DNA of 64,000 bases from NCBI GenBank assembly GCA_025266875.1, contig JALLLT010000005.1, forward strand, positions 1,178,001-1,242,000. The letters run 5' to 3'. The notes beneath the pieces were generated by a model that was given only the letters and a program-made list of their open reading frames with translations, searched no databases and was not told where the DNA came from. Position numbers and translations under genes: made by a program. This stretch comes from Fennellomyces sp. T-0311. Taxonomy: Eukaryota; Mucoromycota; Mucoromycetes; Mucorales; Lichtheimiaceae. How positions within the stretch are numbered: position 1 is the stretch's first letter; every line of letters starts with the position of its first letter. This document shows positions 43,300 through 54,900 of the stretch, piece by piece.

Positions 43300-44526
43300 T
43301 TGCCATTACCGATCGGATTAATATTCTTAACAAACACTTCAATTTCCCTCTCTGCCATAGATAATATTCCTTCTGCCACCGAATCCACTTACTCTACTGC
43401 TACATCTGCCTCTACCTCTGCCTCTGCTGCTCTGAGATTTATCAATCCTCGTACTGCCAATAGTGAAAATATGCTTAGATATCTACAAGCTCTTCCATCA
43501 TCTCCGTCGCCAACATTGCCTCCAATATTTCTTACCGACCATAAAATATGAGAAGCCATTAGGGTCATAAAAGATGAAGATCTAGTTATCGGTAAGTTTT
43601 TGATAAGACTATGAACAACAATACTTTTATTCTAACAATTTAATACAGAAGAATTTATTAAAGTGCTTCATGCAAAAAGAGACACTGTTGAATTCATGTT
43701 TGACATGGAGCTTCCGATTGTTACTGAAATCAAGGGCTATATGGATTTGCAACATGAATATATCCAACTACAAGATATCTAGATTAAGCAACAAATCGAG
43801 CAGCTTCAACTAATTCAACAAGGTGAAGAATCGAACCAGCATCAGTACCTTCAACAATTACAGGAACTGCAGCATATGTATCAGACTGAACTCGAACATG
43901 TCCAACAATCACATCAGCAACAGTATCATGAGCAGTTACTACAGCTCCAGCGAACATATCAGAACGAACTCAAAAAAGTTCAGAATTTACAACAGCAGCA
44001 GTACCTTGAAGACGTTCGGAGGCTTGAGCGACTGCACAATGCTCAGATTCGACAAGTCCAAGAAACACAACAGCAGCAACACCATGAGCAACTCCAGCAA
44101 TCTCAACGGCTTGAGTTGCAACAAGCCCAGCAATTGCAACAACTTCAGTTGTTGCAGGTGCTTCAAGAAGTACAGGAACCACGTAAAACATGGAAGTGTA
44201 CAAACCGTGAGGAGCAAAAGTCAGCATCGACAGCCCCTTCAGCATCGTCAGATGAAGCAATAAGAATGAAAAAGAAAAAACATGGAGCCGAGCATGATCC
44301 TAAGGATTAGTTGAAGGCAATATACCGGTATTCAAACCAGTTGAGAACGGCTCGGGAGATAGAGGACGATCTGGGGTTCCCAAAAGCAACACTGCAATGG
44401 AGAAAAAATTTTTACATGGCGAACACAAAGTACCGACGATTCATCGACAGGTTATACGAAGATCAACCAAATAGCATGGACGAAGTGCTTAGCTCAATAG
44501 AGCGATTATACATGATGGAGGAGTAA
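43300..44526 (+). pseudogene. Glutamine-rich coiled-coil protein gene interrupted by three stops
   Basis: One frame runs through with a clean 57-base GT-AG intron (43591-43647): a Ser/Thr/Ala-rich start, FIKVLHAKRDTVEFMFDMEL, a ~110-residue Gln-rich coiled coil (LQQLQELQ, LLQLQRTYQNELKKVQ), a basic stretch KKKKHG, and a C-terminal part NQLRTAREIEDDLGFPKATL with WRKNFYMANTKYRRFI. Stops interrupt at 43549 (TGA), 43780 (TAG) and 44308 (TAG). Each is what C-to-T change would make of CGA or CAG. The C-terminal part loosely resembles the GCR1-type DNA-binding end (WR ... F ... RR-I) but lacks part of it. A transcription-factor-like or element-encoded protein is possible. Confidence 0.5.
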
Positions 44527-44576
44527 ATAGCACTTCCGCAAATTTGTAATTGTCAAGCAGTGTTAAGAAATAAGCC

Positions 44577-44762
44577 TGCCAATTAGTCTTTTAACATGTG
44601 CCATTTTTTTTTTAATTTCGATTGTGCCAAGTCTGTTATACGAATGTTCCAATTAAAAAATAGGCGTCTGCCAGCACTAAAATCACCTCTGCCAAGCTTA
44701 AAATAGCTTGTGCCAAATCGGAAATTCACACTCTGCCAAAGCGAAAAATGCACGCCTGCCAA
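44577..44762 (+). repeat. Periodic TGCCAA array, about 22-bp spacing
   Basis: TGCC(A) cores lie at 44577, 44599, 44625, 44669, 44690, 44711, 44734 and 44757. A TTCC variant at 44647 fills the gap, giving spacings 22, 26, 22, 22, 21, 21, 23 and 23. Seven of the nine read (C/G)TGCCAA or close to it. The bases between are AT-rich and not conserved. Confidence 0.8.
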
Positions 44763-45427
44763 ATCAAGAAAAAAATCCAATAAGCCCAAGACTTGGATTG
44801 TTGCACAGAGGCACTCTCACCGCAATGTGATTATCAGTGACGCCGCCAACTTTACCAACAATTCGAACACACTCATGTTCGTGTTTGTATTACAGTGATA
44901 TCATCATTGCTGTTTATCGTAAGTCGTACAGAACCATTCCAATGTACACGCACCCATGTCTATCATGTTTACACGCCAATTTTTTCATACGTATACATCC
45001 CATCATCCGCTTCTTGCTCTCTGCTACATTACGTACATGGCGCCTTTGAGTTGACTTGCAGCACATCACTCTGTGTTAAAGAATAGAATGGTTCTCATAG
45101 AAGAGCACACGCTGCCTTCTAGATGCGTACATATCCAGAGATGACACCAATCATTCTTTACAGCCAATGTCTATTTGATTAACGTATGTTTGCAAAAACA
45201 AATGCTCGTAATGAATGGCTAGTCCTTTTTATAGTGAGAAGTGTATGCAAAGTAAGATGGGGTACGTAGGGTATATGGTAGTATTCCGATCGTCAAGTTC
45301 ATTTACGGAGACCGATCACTATCGTCTGAATCTCCGTGCTTTGTGGCACGCTGCTTCCCTTTGTTTCTCGTTCTACGTACAAAGGAAAGGTCAATTGATT
45401 TCCCATACTATCACTCAAAGAATAGAC
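44763..45427. other. Intergenic 3' flank of the XRCC4-like gene
   Basis: No gene recognised. Short ORFs only. Confidence 0.5.
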
Positions 45428-46687
45428 TTACATGATCCGCTTGGGACGTCTTGCCACGGTACCAAAATCATTTTCATCATCCGTCTCGCTGTCACTGATA
45501 TTGATCGTTGGTGTTGGCTTTGGCGTAACCTGGTCTGTGTCATTGGCTTTCTTGTCAGAGCTGTTACCATCATCAGATGTCCGTGACCTATAAAAGAGGA
45601 TCAGCCTAGTGTTCTTTTTTGTTGGATAATAGCGATGTACCGCTTGGCTGACTGTCCGTTTGCTTTGGCAGATGGACTTCGCTTTTTCGGCACGGTGGCC
45701 GGCTCAGCATCATTCTTTGTGCCTTTTGGGTGGCCCGGTTTCACTGAATCAAAAAAAAAGTCAGAAAGTGCCACGCATGAAATTTGTATGAACGGCTTAC
45801 TCAGTTGATCGCGCTGCATCATCACTCTGCGTATCCGTTTCTTTTTGCTGTTGACCAGCTCTTTCATCTGCAAACATATAGTTGGAGAAAGGAGTGTCGC
45901 GTAAGGTGTCGTTGGCTTACCTTTTGAATGGACATCATATCCGATTCCACCTTTTCGCGCTTCAATTCGTCCAGCTGTCGGTCCAGCTTTTCCTTGTTTG
46001 CAACGAGATCTTGATTGCGTTGCAGAAGCGCCTGCTTGGCGCTCTATGTGTAACATGTCAGAACAAATGCAAGAAAAAACAAAGGTAATGATCTCGTGCC
46101 TTGTACTGCAAACATTGATGGACGGTGCTTTCCATCCACTCCCGTATCACCTGCGATTTTCGTGAGGAAGGAACAATGGGCACTTGGATCGACCCAAGCT
46201 CATACTGGCCATAGGCCATCAGTAAAGGGGCGTTGCATACAAACCGCGGATAACTTACCGGTATCTTTCCACCCATGTAACTGACCAAGACCATCTACAT
46301 TGATGTTGTCAGAAAATCGTCAAACAAACGAAATCGGTTTATTACCTTGCACGCGTCGGGTTGCTTGGTGATTTTCCACGACAACGGCTGACCGTCGTAC
46401 TCGGGTTCGCCCTGCAAACCGGCGCTGACAACTTTGCTCAGTGCGGCCAACGACGTGCTTTCACTGACAAAGTTGTCCAGATCGTTGCGCGTAACTGAAT
46501 TATGCAAAATGAGTATGGGAGGCACAAACAGCGTCTTGGAGAACTTACTGATGCCTGACCAATAGTCGGAAACATCATTGAGGGTCAATTTGCAAATGTC
46601 GAGTTGGGCATTGTTGGCCAAATCGAGGGAGTTGAGCCATTCGCAATCGATGAAGCATTGATCTTTACTCTTAAAAAAGTAGTGCAT
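45428..46687 (-). CDS. XRCC4: XRCC4-like non-homologous end joining protein
   Basis: Eight exons on the complement: 46549-46687, 46346-46494, 46259-46294, 46100-46204, 45921-46043, 45801-45867, 45641-45743 and 45428-45597 trimmed at its upper end to 45587; 293 residues. XRCC4 dimers bind DNA ligase IV and bridge broken ends with XLF. The head domain has DYWSGI (residues 41-46), matching the conserved W-x-G strand, and later IPYELGSIQVPIVPSSRKSQ, matching the x-L-G-S-x-x-L segment at the head to stalk turn. A long coiled coil follows (about 120-205: LLQRNQDLVANKEKLDRQLD). It ends MKELVNSKKKRIRRVM, the N-x-K-K-x-K-I-R motif of the family, then a basic linker and an acidic C-terminus with RRPKRIM. 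Exon 4 to 5 needs a GC-AG intron or a shifted acceptor. The first Met (46687) follows the TTG of a longer frame. Confidence 0.8.
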
Positions 46688-46814
46688 TTTCAACCAACGC
46701 AGAGGCCAAAAACGGATTGTGGCAAGTGACTTTAACCGCTCGTTTCTTTTTCCTTTAAGGAAACCTGCTTTTTTTTGTTTTTTTGGCCTCTTTCTTTTTT
46801 ATTGTCCATAAAAA
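46688..46814. promoter_or_regulatory. Bidirectional promoter region, XRCC4-like and 46815 gene
   Basis: 127 bases between two divergent start codons, with T-rich pyrimidine tracts near 46745-46800. Both genes must share it. Confidence 0.6.
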
Positions 46815-47900
46815 ATGAACAAAGCGGACGGCTTCAGTTTGCAGCGTCCATCGGAAGAACCAGAACGGCCATCCATCTGGAATCATTTAGCCACCGCTGT
46901 AAAAAGCACTGCACAGTTCGCGTCGGTGGAGTTTGACCGGTTCTTTGGAGGTTTTATGAATGTCCAACCACCCAGCCAAGCTGAATCCTCTATACCCGAA
47001 GCTCAGTCTTTCAGTCGAAAGCCAGGTAAGGAGGATGTCCCTGTTATTGTTCGGTGGTATTCTAAGGCCCCAACGACACAGAGAGTCGCAAACGGCTGCA
47101 CAATGACGACGACGCAGATACGGCGCATGCACACAAGATGCGGAAAATACAAGAGTTAAAGGCAGTTTTGCGCGAACTCGAACAAGACTCACCTCCTCCT
47201 CGATACGAACGAATTGAACGTCGCACAGAGCCCGAAAGACACAATGACCGCGATCGAATGCTATTATTGGAACAGCGCATCGAAGCCATTCAAGCACAGG
47301 TAATGATCATGCACGGTTATCCGCCCGCTTTTGTGTTTTAACCCGTCGCAGGTTGCTGGCTTGGTGTCATCGTCTTCTCGACCCAAGAGACCACCGCCCA
47401 ACCCGATTCCCAAACAACGCAACAAGCAGCCAGCGATTCCCTTACCTTCGCCTCCACCGCCGCCTGCACGATCACCCCCACGATACCGACCATCACCCGT
47501 CCGTCAGCTGCCCGCTGCACCCTTGCCGCGTCCAAGCTTAGTTGCACCCAAAGTGCGTTGAAACAGTGCGAATGAACCGGAAAGAGGTTACTGATGGCCC
47601 CGTGTGTAGGTCCCCGCCAACGATATCCATCGATCGTCCATGCGGGAAATTGTCCAGCAGATCCCGAATGTAAGGTTACGGCGCACGGACATGGTCCAGT
47701 GAGTATACTACCTTGAGATCGGGAAGAGGGGGTTGCGGAAGATGCAAGTCATGCTGACGTAGGGCTGTAGGGGCGCGGACGGATCAATGAAACCGAACCC
47801 CTTCTGGGTTGAAATTTACGAGCCAAAACGACGTTACAAGCGACCCAGAACTGCTGAAGCGCTGGACGGTTTAACGAAGCGACGACGTGGAGCGGATTGA
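46815..47900 (+). CDS. Coiled-coil, proline-rich nuclear-like protein of unknown function
   Basis: Five exons (46815-47025, 47067-47299, 47352-47552, 47610-47698, 47771-47900) join in frame into 287 residues. The N-terminus has an amphipathic region (SIWNHLATAVKSTAQF). Residues about 85-148 form a charged coiled coil (KMRKIQELKAVLRELEQD, LLLEQRIEAIQAQ). Residues 150-215 are Pro-rich (PSPPPPPARSPPRYRPSP). A short conserved-looking block RSSMREIVQQIPNVRLRRTD follows, and the tail is basic (KRRYKRPRTAEAL, TKRRRG), like a nuclear signal. I do not recognise the family. The last acceptor (47770) was preferred over an earlier AG at 47762, which would give an early stop. The divergent arrangement with the XRCC4-like gene suggests co-expression only. 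Confidence 0.7.
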
Positions 47901-48015
47901 ATGTTTATATATATGGTGGTATATCGTATCCGTTGAAAGTACATAATAAGCTTGCGGTGAAATTCAAAGGTTCTATAGCGTATCTCTACTTTTATATAAA
48001 AAAACATATCCCCTC

Positions 48016-48761
48016 TTACGCTATCGCTTGCTCGCTGAACGTGTGTTTCTCGGCCGCCGGGTGTTTTAATGCCTTTTGGTTTAGGTACGATAGATACGCG
48101 TTCCACCCAATCGCAACCGCGTTGTTGGCAAACGGCCGATACGGTGCAGGAATGTACAAAAAGCTGACCAGGTTGACGAACGGCCAGATCCGGTACGAGC
48201 CCGAAAGCGCCGCCAGATAACTCTACAGTTTATACATCAGCACTTGACTGCTTGCATGACAAGGTGCGCACCACTGACCGTTCTGAACTTCTCCTTAATT
48301 TCGGCAAACGTTCGGCCTTCGAGTAAGCTGATGCTTGTCAAGAATACTGCGTTTAACGTAGGTGGAAACACCGCCTGGTCAATAGCCAAACGAACCAGTG
48401 CTCCTATCCACTTTTTTTAGCCTCTGTCTTTTTCTCATTCACTTGTTCATACCTTTCACACGATGTTGAATTTTGATACCATTAAGGAATGTAAGCCACG
48501 TACCGACCATGGGCCCGGCAATACAGCAGCCATAGATCGTCATGCGTAAAGATCGTTGGAAATTATGATCCTTGCCCTTGTCTTCGATAACTTGCTGTGC
48601 CACAATGTCGCCCAAGGCGAACATTGTACCTATGGTAACATTAAAGTCATGACAACACTTCTCGGTGTTTTGTTCCCACGGGCGTTACCTGACTGTATGG
48701 CATAAGTACGTAATGGTCGCTCGGCGAGCTGTTGCTGATACTTTATTAATAACCGGTTCAT
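48016..48761 (-). CDS. Mpv17/PMP22 (Sym1-like) four-span membrane protein
   Basis: Exons on the complement: 48689-48761, 48460-48629, 48279-48410 and 48016-48222; 193 residues. Family members form channels or support metabolite handling in the inner mitochondrial or peroxisomal membrane. The typical order is visible: MNRLLIKYQQQLAERPLRTY start (x-x-W/L-x-x-Y-x-x-x-L-x-x-x-P-x-x-T), GDIVAQQVIE, YGCCIAGPMVGTWLTFL, then LAIDQAVFPP (D-Q-x-x-x-x-P), EGRTFAEIKEKFRTSY, YRIWPFVNLVSFLYIP (W-P-x-x-x-x-x-N-F-x-x-V-P) and GWNAYLSYL. The second donor is GTGAAA after CATCGT, chosen because it alone keeps the frame. Which subfamily (Sym1, PXMP2, Mpv17L2) is not clear. Confidence 0.9.
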
Positions 48762-50480
48762 ATCGAATACGCGAAGAAAGCAGGTCGTTCCTGAAATTGT
48801 GTACCTCGATCTATTCCCCACAGAATTTATGTAAACTCAGTCTCCCTTGTATTGCCTCGAAAATGAATGACAAAGCAATCCATATTTGGTTGGCAACGTT
48901 GTATTCAAGCCAGATTCCGGGATTCACGTACTATAATGCGCGTTTCGAGTAATAGGGTTACACGTATTGTTCAGGTCGGAAGTGCACACTGTCCTTATGA
49001 AATGAAATGGTACGCCCAAAATGGAAGTGGTGGGCCAGCATCTTCTTTATAGACAGATCCAGGTCCACCAAGAACTCTATGTACTATAATATGATGCAGG
49101 CCTTTACTGAGTCCGAGCTTTTACTGTAACCACTTTGGTGACGAATCGAATCTTTTGGTGTCGTTTTGACCTACTGTTCTACTTTTGAATGCAAGTCGCC
49201 CCCCACTTGCGGCAAAACTGATTCGGTTTTCCAACTGGTAGACAAAAGTAGACAGTACATATGGTTGCGACGATTTTGTGGTTAACGAACAACTGAACGA
49301 TGCAATGCCAGCGGTATTAAAAACCCACATATTCTACATTTGGCACAGTTGCAGAAAGATTAAAAGTGCAGAATTACTACCAGCAACAAGGTTTCATTAA
49401 TTTCGTAGCACCAAAAGAAGGTATGGATATTCAAGACTCACTTATTGTCAGGCACCCCCGTCCTCAACAGTCAGAAGGCAGTGTTCGCAATGTGTGAAAA
49501 CTTGCCAACAATTTCAGAACAAGCTGCTTGTATTCATGAGATCACTGCAATGTGCTTCACATGGCTGTTCCAATAATAGCTCATCATTTGGTGGAACGAA
49601 TCACCGCACTCGCAAAATGACGCCTGTCTCATTGTTCACCTGGCTTTGCAATACCATTATAGTGCGTTTTGGCTTTGTTATTGGCGCGCAGACGCACAAG
49701 TCACCCGATAGTGATGTATCCATGATGACCCAATGAAACTTCTGGGCTGTTTAATATGACACGTAATGATGTATCGTGGTCCTGGAAATAAATGGAAGAG
49801 CTGCATATTAGTCAGATAAAGCAACAGTTACGCATACCTATTTGGAGATACGTACGGACTGCAAACCGGAATTCGCTAGGCAATGACAACAAAATTAACG
49901 TTATGCGGATACGAAAAGCACTCCTTTTGTGCGACGGTACCAAATAAAGAACAATAATGCGGGATAAAAAAAACAGGCAGGTCGGTTTATGGTTTAGTAT
50001 TGCGCATAACACACACACACACACACGCACAAATGCAAATCTCGATCTGTGCGTGAGAACTAATGCAAGAGATGACATGGAAATCTCGATATTCTGAAAG
50101 GCTCTAGCGCACAGATATATAGCTTGATTTGGAGTTTTGCAGATAAAGCTATACATGGATATTTTTTTTTTGGAATCTATTCATAACATTCATAATATTA
50201 TATTACACAGAGCTCTGAGGTAAAGTAGAAAAAAAAGTACAAGAATGCTCTTCGATCCTTAAACAAAATCAAACATAGATGGGGTAATAAAAAAAACAAC
50301 AACAAAAATCATGCGACATTACAATGAGGTTTTTGTACGGGAAGGGGGGGAAGGGTGTGTGTATGTGTGCGTGTGTGTGTGTTTTTTTTTGTCCCAAAGG
50401 TAAAAAGCCATAAAAAACGCCATCTATATATAAGCAAAAAGTGTGGTGCTTGACAGCCAGCAAGCAGAACGTGTAAAAAT
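48762..50480. other. Intergenic with relics and simple repeats
   Basis: Open fragments near 49000-49110 and 49380-49740 (for example INFVAPKEGMDIQDSL then SEQAACIHEITAMCFTWLFQ) look like a broken mobile-element gene that I cannot name. (CA)n occurs at 50006-50028 and (GT)n near 50357-50384. 50481 backwards is the 3' flank of the HSF-type gene. Confidence 0.4.
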
Positions 50481-51974
50481 TTACCGATGAGAAAGTGGAT
50501 CGAGTGGGTTAACAAAAGCAAATGGCGCATTGGAATGATCATTATTTTGTGGTTGTGGAGTGGGTGGATCAAGTGCTTCGGACAGCCGACTGGTATGGTT
50601 ATGATGTTGGGTAGTAGGTGGTTGACTCGTCTGCGGAGGATGAGGAGTATGCGGTGAATGAGGTGAATACAGAGAACTCGACTCGTCGTCGGATATTAAA
50701 CTGGTTGGACTGGGACTCGGTGGAAGATGGTTACCAAATGGTCCCAGCGATGACATTGCTCGACTGGTTGACGGGGGTGGCGCCAAATCAGGTCGCGTTT
50801 GTTGCTGTTGTTGCTGATGATGATGCAAGTTGTGTGTTTGCACGGATAACGGGCTACGTGATCCAAATACGTCATGAATCATATCGCCACTGCCCGAATG
50901 CGCAGCGCTCGATGATGGATCAGGTGATGTGATGAAAATTGATGGTGGTCGCTCTTGCTTGCTCGTATTGTTGCTGTTGTTAGAGCCCAAATCAAACTGA
51001 TCAATGTTGAGTTCAGATGGTAAATGACCTAACGATTTTGTTTTTTTTAGAACACATACGCTCCTTACTTCTTCGCCAATCACCGTTCACAACTCGCGCG
51101 AAATCCTTACCTCCATTATGTTGAGAAATGTACTGCGCCATGTTCTTCATCAATTGTTGTTGCGATGCTTGCTTGCGTCGCGTCTCTGCTAACTCCTTGA
51201 CTAACTCATTAAAGTTCTCAAACAAGTGACCGATCTGCTGCATCATGTCGGACTGCGCAACCTGCATCATTGCCATGTGCGCATGCAAGTCGCCTGTTTC
51301 TCGTCGTGCGGTATCCGAGGATTCCATGGCTTTGCGCTTAATATCGTCAAGCAGATCTGCCCGGTTCCGCAAAAACTTGGGATGCGAAAATTCCCAAATC
51401 TGGTTCTCGGCTAACGTGCGATGACCTCGTGGTGATTTGTTGACCTTGTGAAATCCGTACCTACCGAGGATTAGTATCGCGGTCTCGATGGTGATTGCGT
51501 TGCTATGACTTACATGTTGAGCTGGCGAACAAAGCTCGAAAAGTTGTTGTGTTTGAAATGCTTGGGCAGCACATCGCGCGAGAATTCCATGATATTGCAC
51601 ACGATGAATGATGAGCCGGTATAATTCCATGCGATCAGATGCTGATATTGACTGTCAACTACCATGCTATATCATAATACATTAATCAGATCTTTGTCGC
51701 GTTTTCTATGCGGTTCCTTGGTACGATGCTTTTACTTGTATAGCTTGTGAACAAACGTGTTCGCATGCGCCGGCTTTTGAGTCGTTGCAGGGGGTGGCGG
51801 CGGCGGTGGTTGCTGAACCGTCAGCTGATGTTGACCGAATGCCGGCATGGGTTGACTCGACGCTGTGGAGACAGACATGTTTGGAATGGAGGAGCGCACA
51901 GACACGGGTGGCGTTTCAAGCAATGAGAAAGTTGTAGCTGGATTTGAGGATGATCTTCGATGAAGGTGATCCAT
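50481..51974 (-). CDS. Heat-shock-factor-type transcription factor
   Basis: Exons on the complement: 51736-51974, 51514-51666, 51111-51460 and 50481-51028; 429 residues. The HSF DNA-binding domain begins ANTFVHKLYN (about residue 72) and includes HLIAWNYTGSSFIV. The recognition-helix region HFKHNNFSSFVRQLNMYGFH is complete and is followed by KV and IWEFSHPKFLRNRADLLDDI. A helical zipper region (about 180-245) follows, then Ser/Pro/Gln/His-rich activation-like sequence (HHHQQQQQQ, PSPSPTSL). The domain's spliced positions fall where fungal HSF genes often have introns. Whether this is the essential Hsf1, or a Mga1/Sfl1/Hsf2-like paralogue, cannot be told from sequence; the zipper looks short. 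A Pro run (eight) precedes the domain. Confidence 0.93.
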
Positions 51975-54900
51975 CCTCGTACAAAGAGAGATTCAGCTGT
52001 GGAAAGGAAAGGCATCGACTAAACGGGAGACAAGTGCCCTTTTACCCTCCAGCAATTTGTGTCATTTTAAATTCAGTCACAATCGAAAGACAAGAAACTC
52101 GCCAAACTACCAAAGAAGTGATGCCCACTCCGCTACCATATATGTTTCTCGCCCTCTGCTCTATTATGATATTTGCATCATTGCTATGTTTCATCTTTTT
52201 GCCCTGAATAACACGCAAGCCTAAACAGTCCAATAGAAAAACATTCACTGTTTCCAATGTACCACTGGTGTTATCTTGACCCTCTCCCCCAACCGTTTGT
52301 TACCCCGCAACACTACCAAAACCCCATTGCAATCTCTTACTGGAAAAAAACATATCATGGTTCTGGTAGCGTTACACAGCATCTTGCCTTTTTCTGTTGT
52401 CATGGACTTATCGGAAGGTTGCGCCATTCAGAGCCAATAACAAGGCAACGTGTGCACGCGGCATTGTTTTAATTGGTCGTGATCCCTTGTTGTGTAACCC
52501 CAAACCGTAAAACAGCCTTCGAGGCATAACCGAAAAAAAATGGGGGGAGGCTGAAACTTGCTGGCTACCAGGGTCATGTTTTGATAACTTTGTTGCCAAG
52601 CAAAATGATAAAAATATAAAAAAAATATGCTACTTTGGAAACAGGTTCTAAAAAATAATTATTCATGCCGAATCAGAGTTTCGGATCTAATAAAAAAAAT
52701 AAAAAGTGAGGAAACGGTCTTAAATTCATTTGTCTCCGCGCTAAGACCCTCATGTTAACCCCCACCTTTTGTTCCATTCGAAAAAACATGTAATAAACTC
52801 TAATTGATGTGCATATACAGTCGAGGGTATAACCACGTTTAATTAAAGACGATGGCCCTCCAAAAAAGTGTACATCCCACGATACAAAAAAATCCAATAT
52901 ATTACAATGGAATATTCTGTAGAGAAAAAGAACGTTTGCCTACCAAGGCTCCTAATCACACTTTGAAATTGCACACGCAAAACTCAGTAAATGTCGAATA
53001 TATTCTTTTTTCTCCCACTTGTTTCGCAAGTCACTCACTTTTACTTGTCATTGTTCGCGTCCCTTGGTATATATATATATTGCGGGGTTTCAGCCAATCA
53101 TTATTATTGAAAGGGGTAAATCTGATTACCTACGTTTTTGAAAAAAAAAAAAGAGTTTTTTGCTTTGGTGGCGCGATATATTTTCCAAAAGGTGCCACTG
53201 CATTTGTGAGCTGTAAGTGTACAAAAGCTGCCAAAATGTATTTAGAAAAAAAGGGCACGTCGGAATAAGCTGCAGGTACTGATGCATGTCGTCATTGCTC
53301 GAGCGCCTCTCCTTTTACCCCAAGATTGTTGTATGATCAAGCATTTAACAAGTAAAAATGTGAACAGAAAAAAAAATAACAATAGCGCTTTGGTACGGCG
53401 CTGTGAGATGTAACACCTGCTTTTTCAGGGCTGGCCTTGTGTCCCTGTGCTCAGGCCACTTGTCTGTGCTTGCCAATGACGCCATCACATCCATTATATA
53501 TGATTATTTCATTGCGATTTCTTGTTATCGGTTGGGAACTGACATAAACTGCGTATGCAGATGATTGTAATGTCGTCATCCGAATCCGTTTAAATATTCC
53601 GCAGGATTATTAATCATCGCAAAAGTTGCGCTTTGTTGTTTAATATCCGTTGAACCGATGCATCGCCAATTCCCTCCGCATAAAATAAGCGTTCTGCCAT
53701 GGTAATTCCCATGTTAAAGAGGTCTTTAGTGATTGAATTCTCTTGTTCTCGAGATCATGATACTCGTTGTTGCTTAGCATTAGAGCGAGTACAATAGTCA
53801 ATTCTTTTTGGCAATGCTTGATAAATAGAGTTGCTCAAAATGTCCGTGTAACAAGACAATCAACAATCGATCGGCCCATTTTTCCGGCTGCGGAGATGGG
53901 CTTGCATTTTGGTTTTTTTTGATTCAATAGTTGGTATCATATGAACGTTTTTAGGATTCGCTGATATGCCACAAGCATATATGTATTCGGATGGCATCCT
54001 TTGTCTCAAAGTTTGGAGATATCGATTCCAGAGTTTCTACTTGGTGGAAAGTACGACGCACCACTTATTGTCGTGCAAGTGACTTTTTCGATGGCATTAT
54101 GTAAAAAAAAAAAAAAAGAGAATGGTTCACTGTATGATAAACTTTGTGATAGAGACCTTGACCGTCCAGAGCATGCTTCAATACTCGTTGAGCCTTGTCT
54201 ACGAGCAAGGTATTCAGCCGCTTTTCTTTTGTTAGCATTATGCAGAACTCGTTCTTTCGATTAGGGTAGCTGGGTGATCAATCGATTGTATCCAGTAATG
54301 TTAGATTTCGGCGTTAGTATAAGAGTGATGCAGGAGTAACAGAAGTAAACAAGTTTACTTGTGGGATAATTAATATGTACCTTGGACAAATCATAGTCAG
54401 CTATAGTGCTACAAGGGTAAAAATGTGCTGCCACATTAATATTTTGCATCTTTAACAGAAAAAATCTTTATTTGATTGCGAGTGCAGAAATATTTATTTC
54501 AATCACTTTCAATTGGAATTGTTTCTTCGAATGCATTTTGTTGAATTGTCTATGCGATGGACTGACACTTCCACGCGCAAAAGGAGTGATAACTGTCACA
54601 AGCAAATTATAGTATCCTTCCCAACATACCATCATCCATGACTGCATGGAACCCTTTAGTCCTTGATTATATCCACTGTTATTACGGCATCAACAGCCGC
54701 ACAGATATCGGTTGCCTCGTTTGTTCTCATGTGCAATCTTGATCCGGCTTTACCAAACAAATAGGGCGACTCCGTTAACTTTGTCTCAGATCTTCGGTCT
54801 CCTCGACGGTATGGCAAGATCATATGAGACTCGGTGAAAACATGGATTGGGGCTATTACGCAAAGCATTCCTCTTCTCCGCCTCCGACTCTCCTTCAGTA

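Noticed and set aside
43300..44526. Stop-codon reassignment (TAG/TGA read as amino acids)
   Set aside because: Well-supported genes in the window (cornichon, glutaredoxin, HSF-type) end with TAA or other stops in the standard way and have no internal TAG or TGA, so decay is the simpler reading.
44577..44762. CRISPR-like array
   Set aside because: The conserved part is only six or seven bases, spacers are AT-rich and short, and the genome is eukaryotic.
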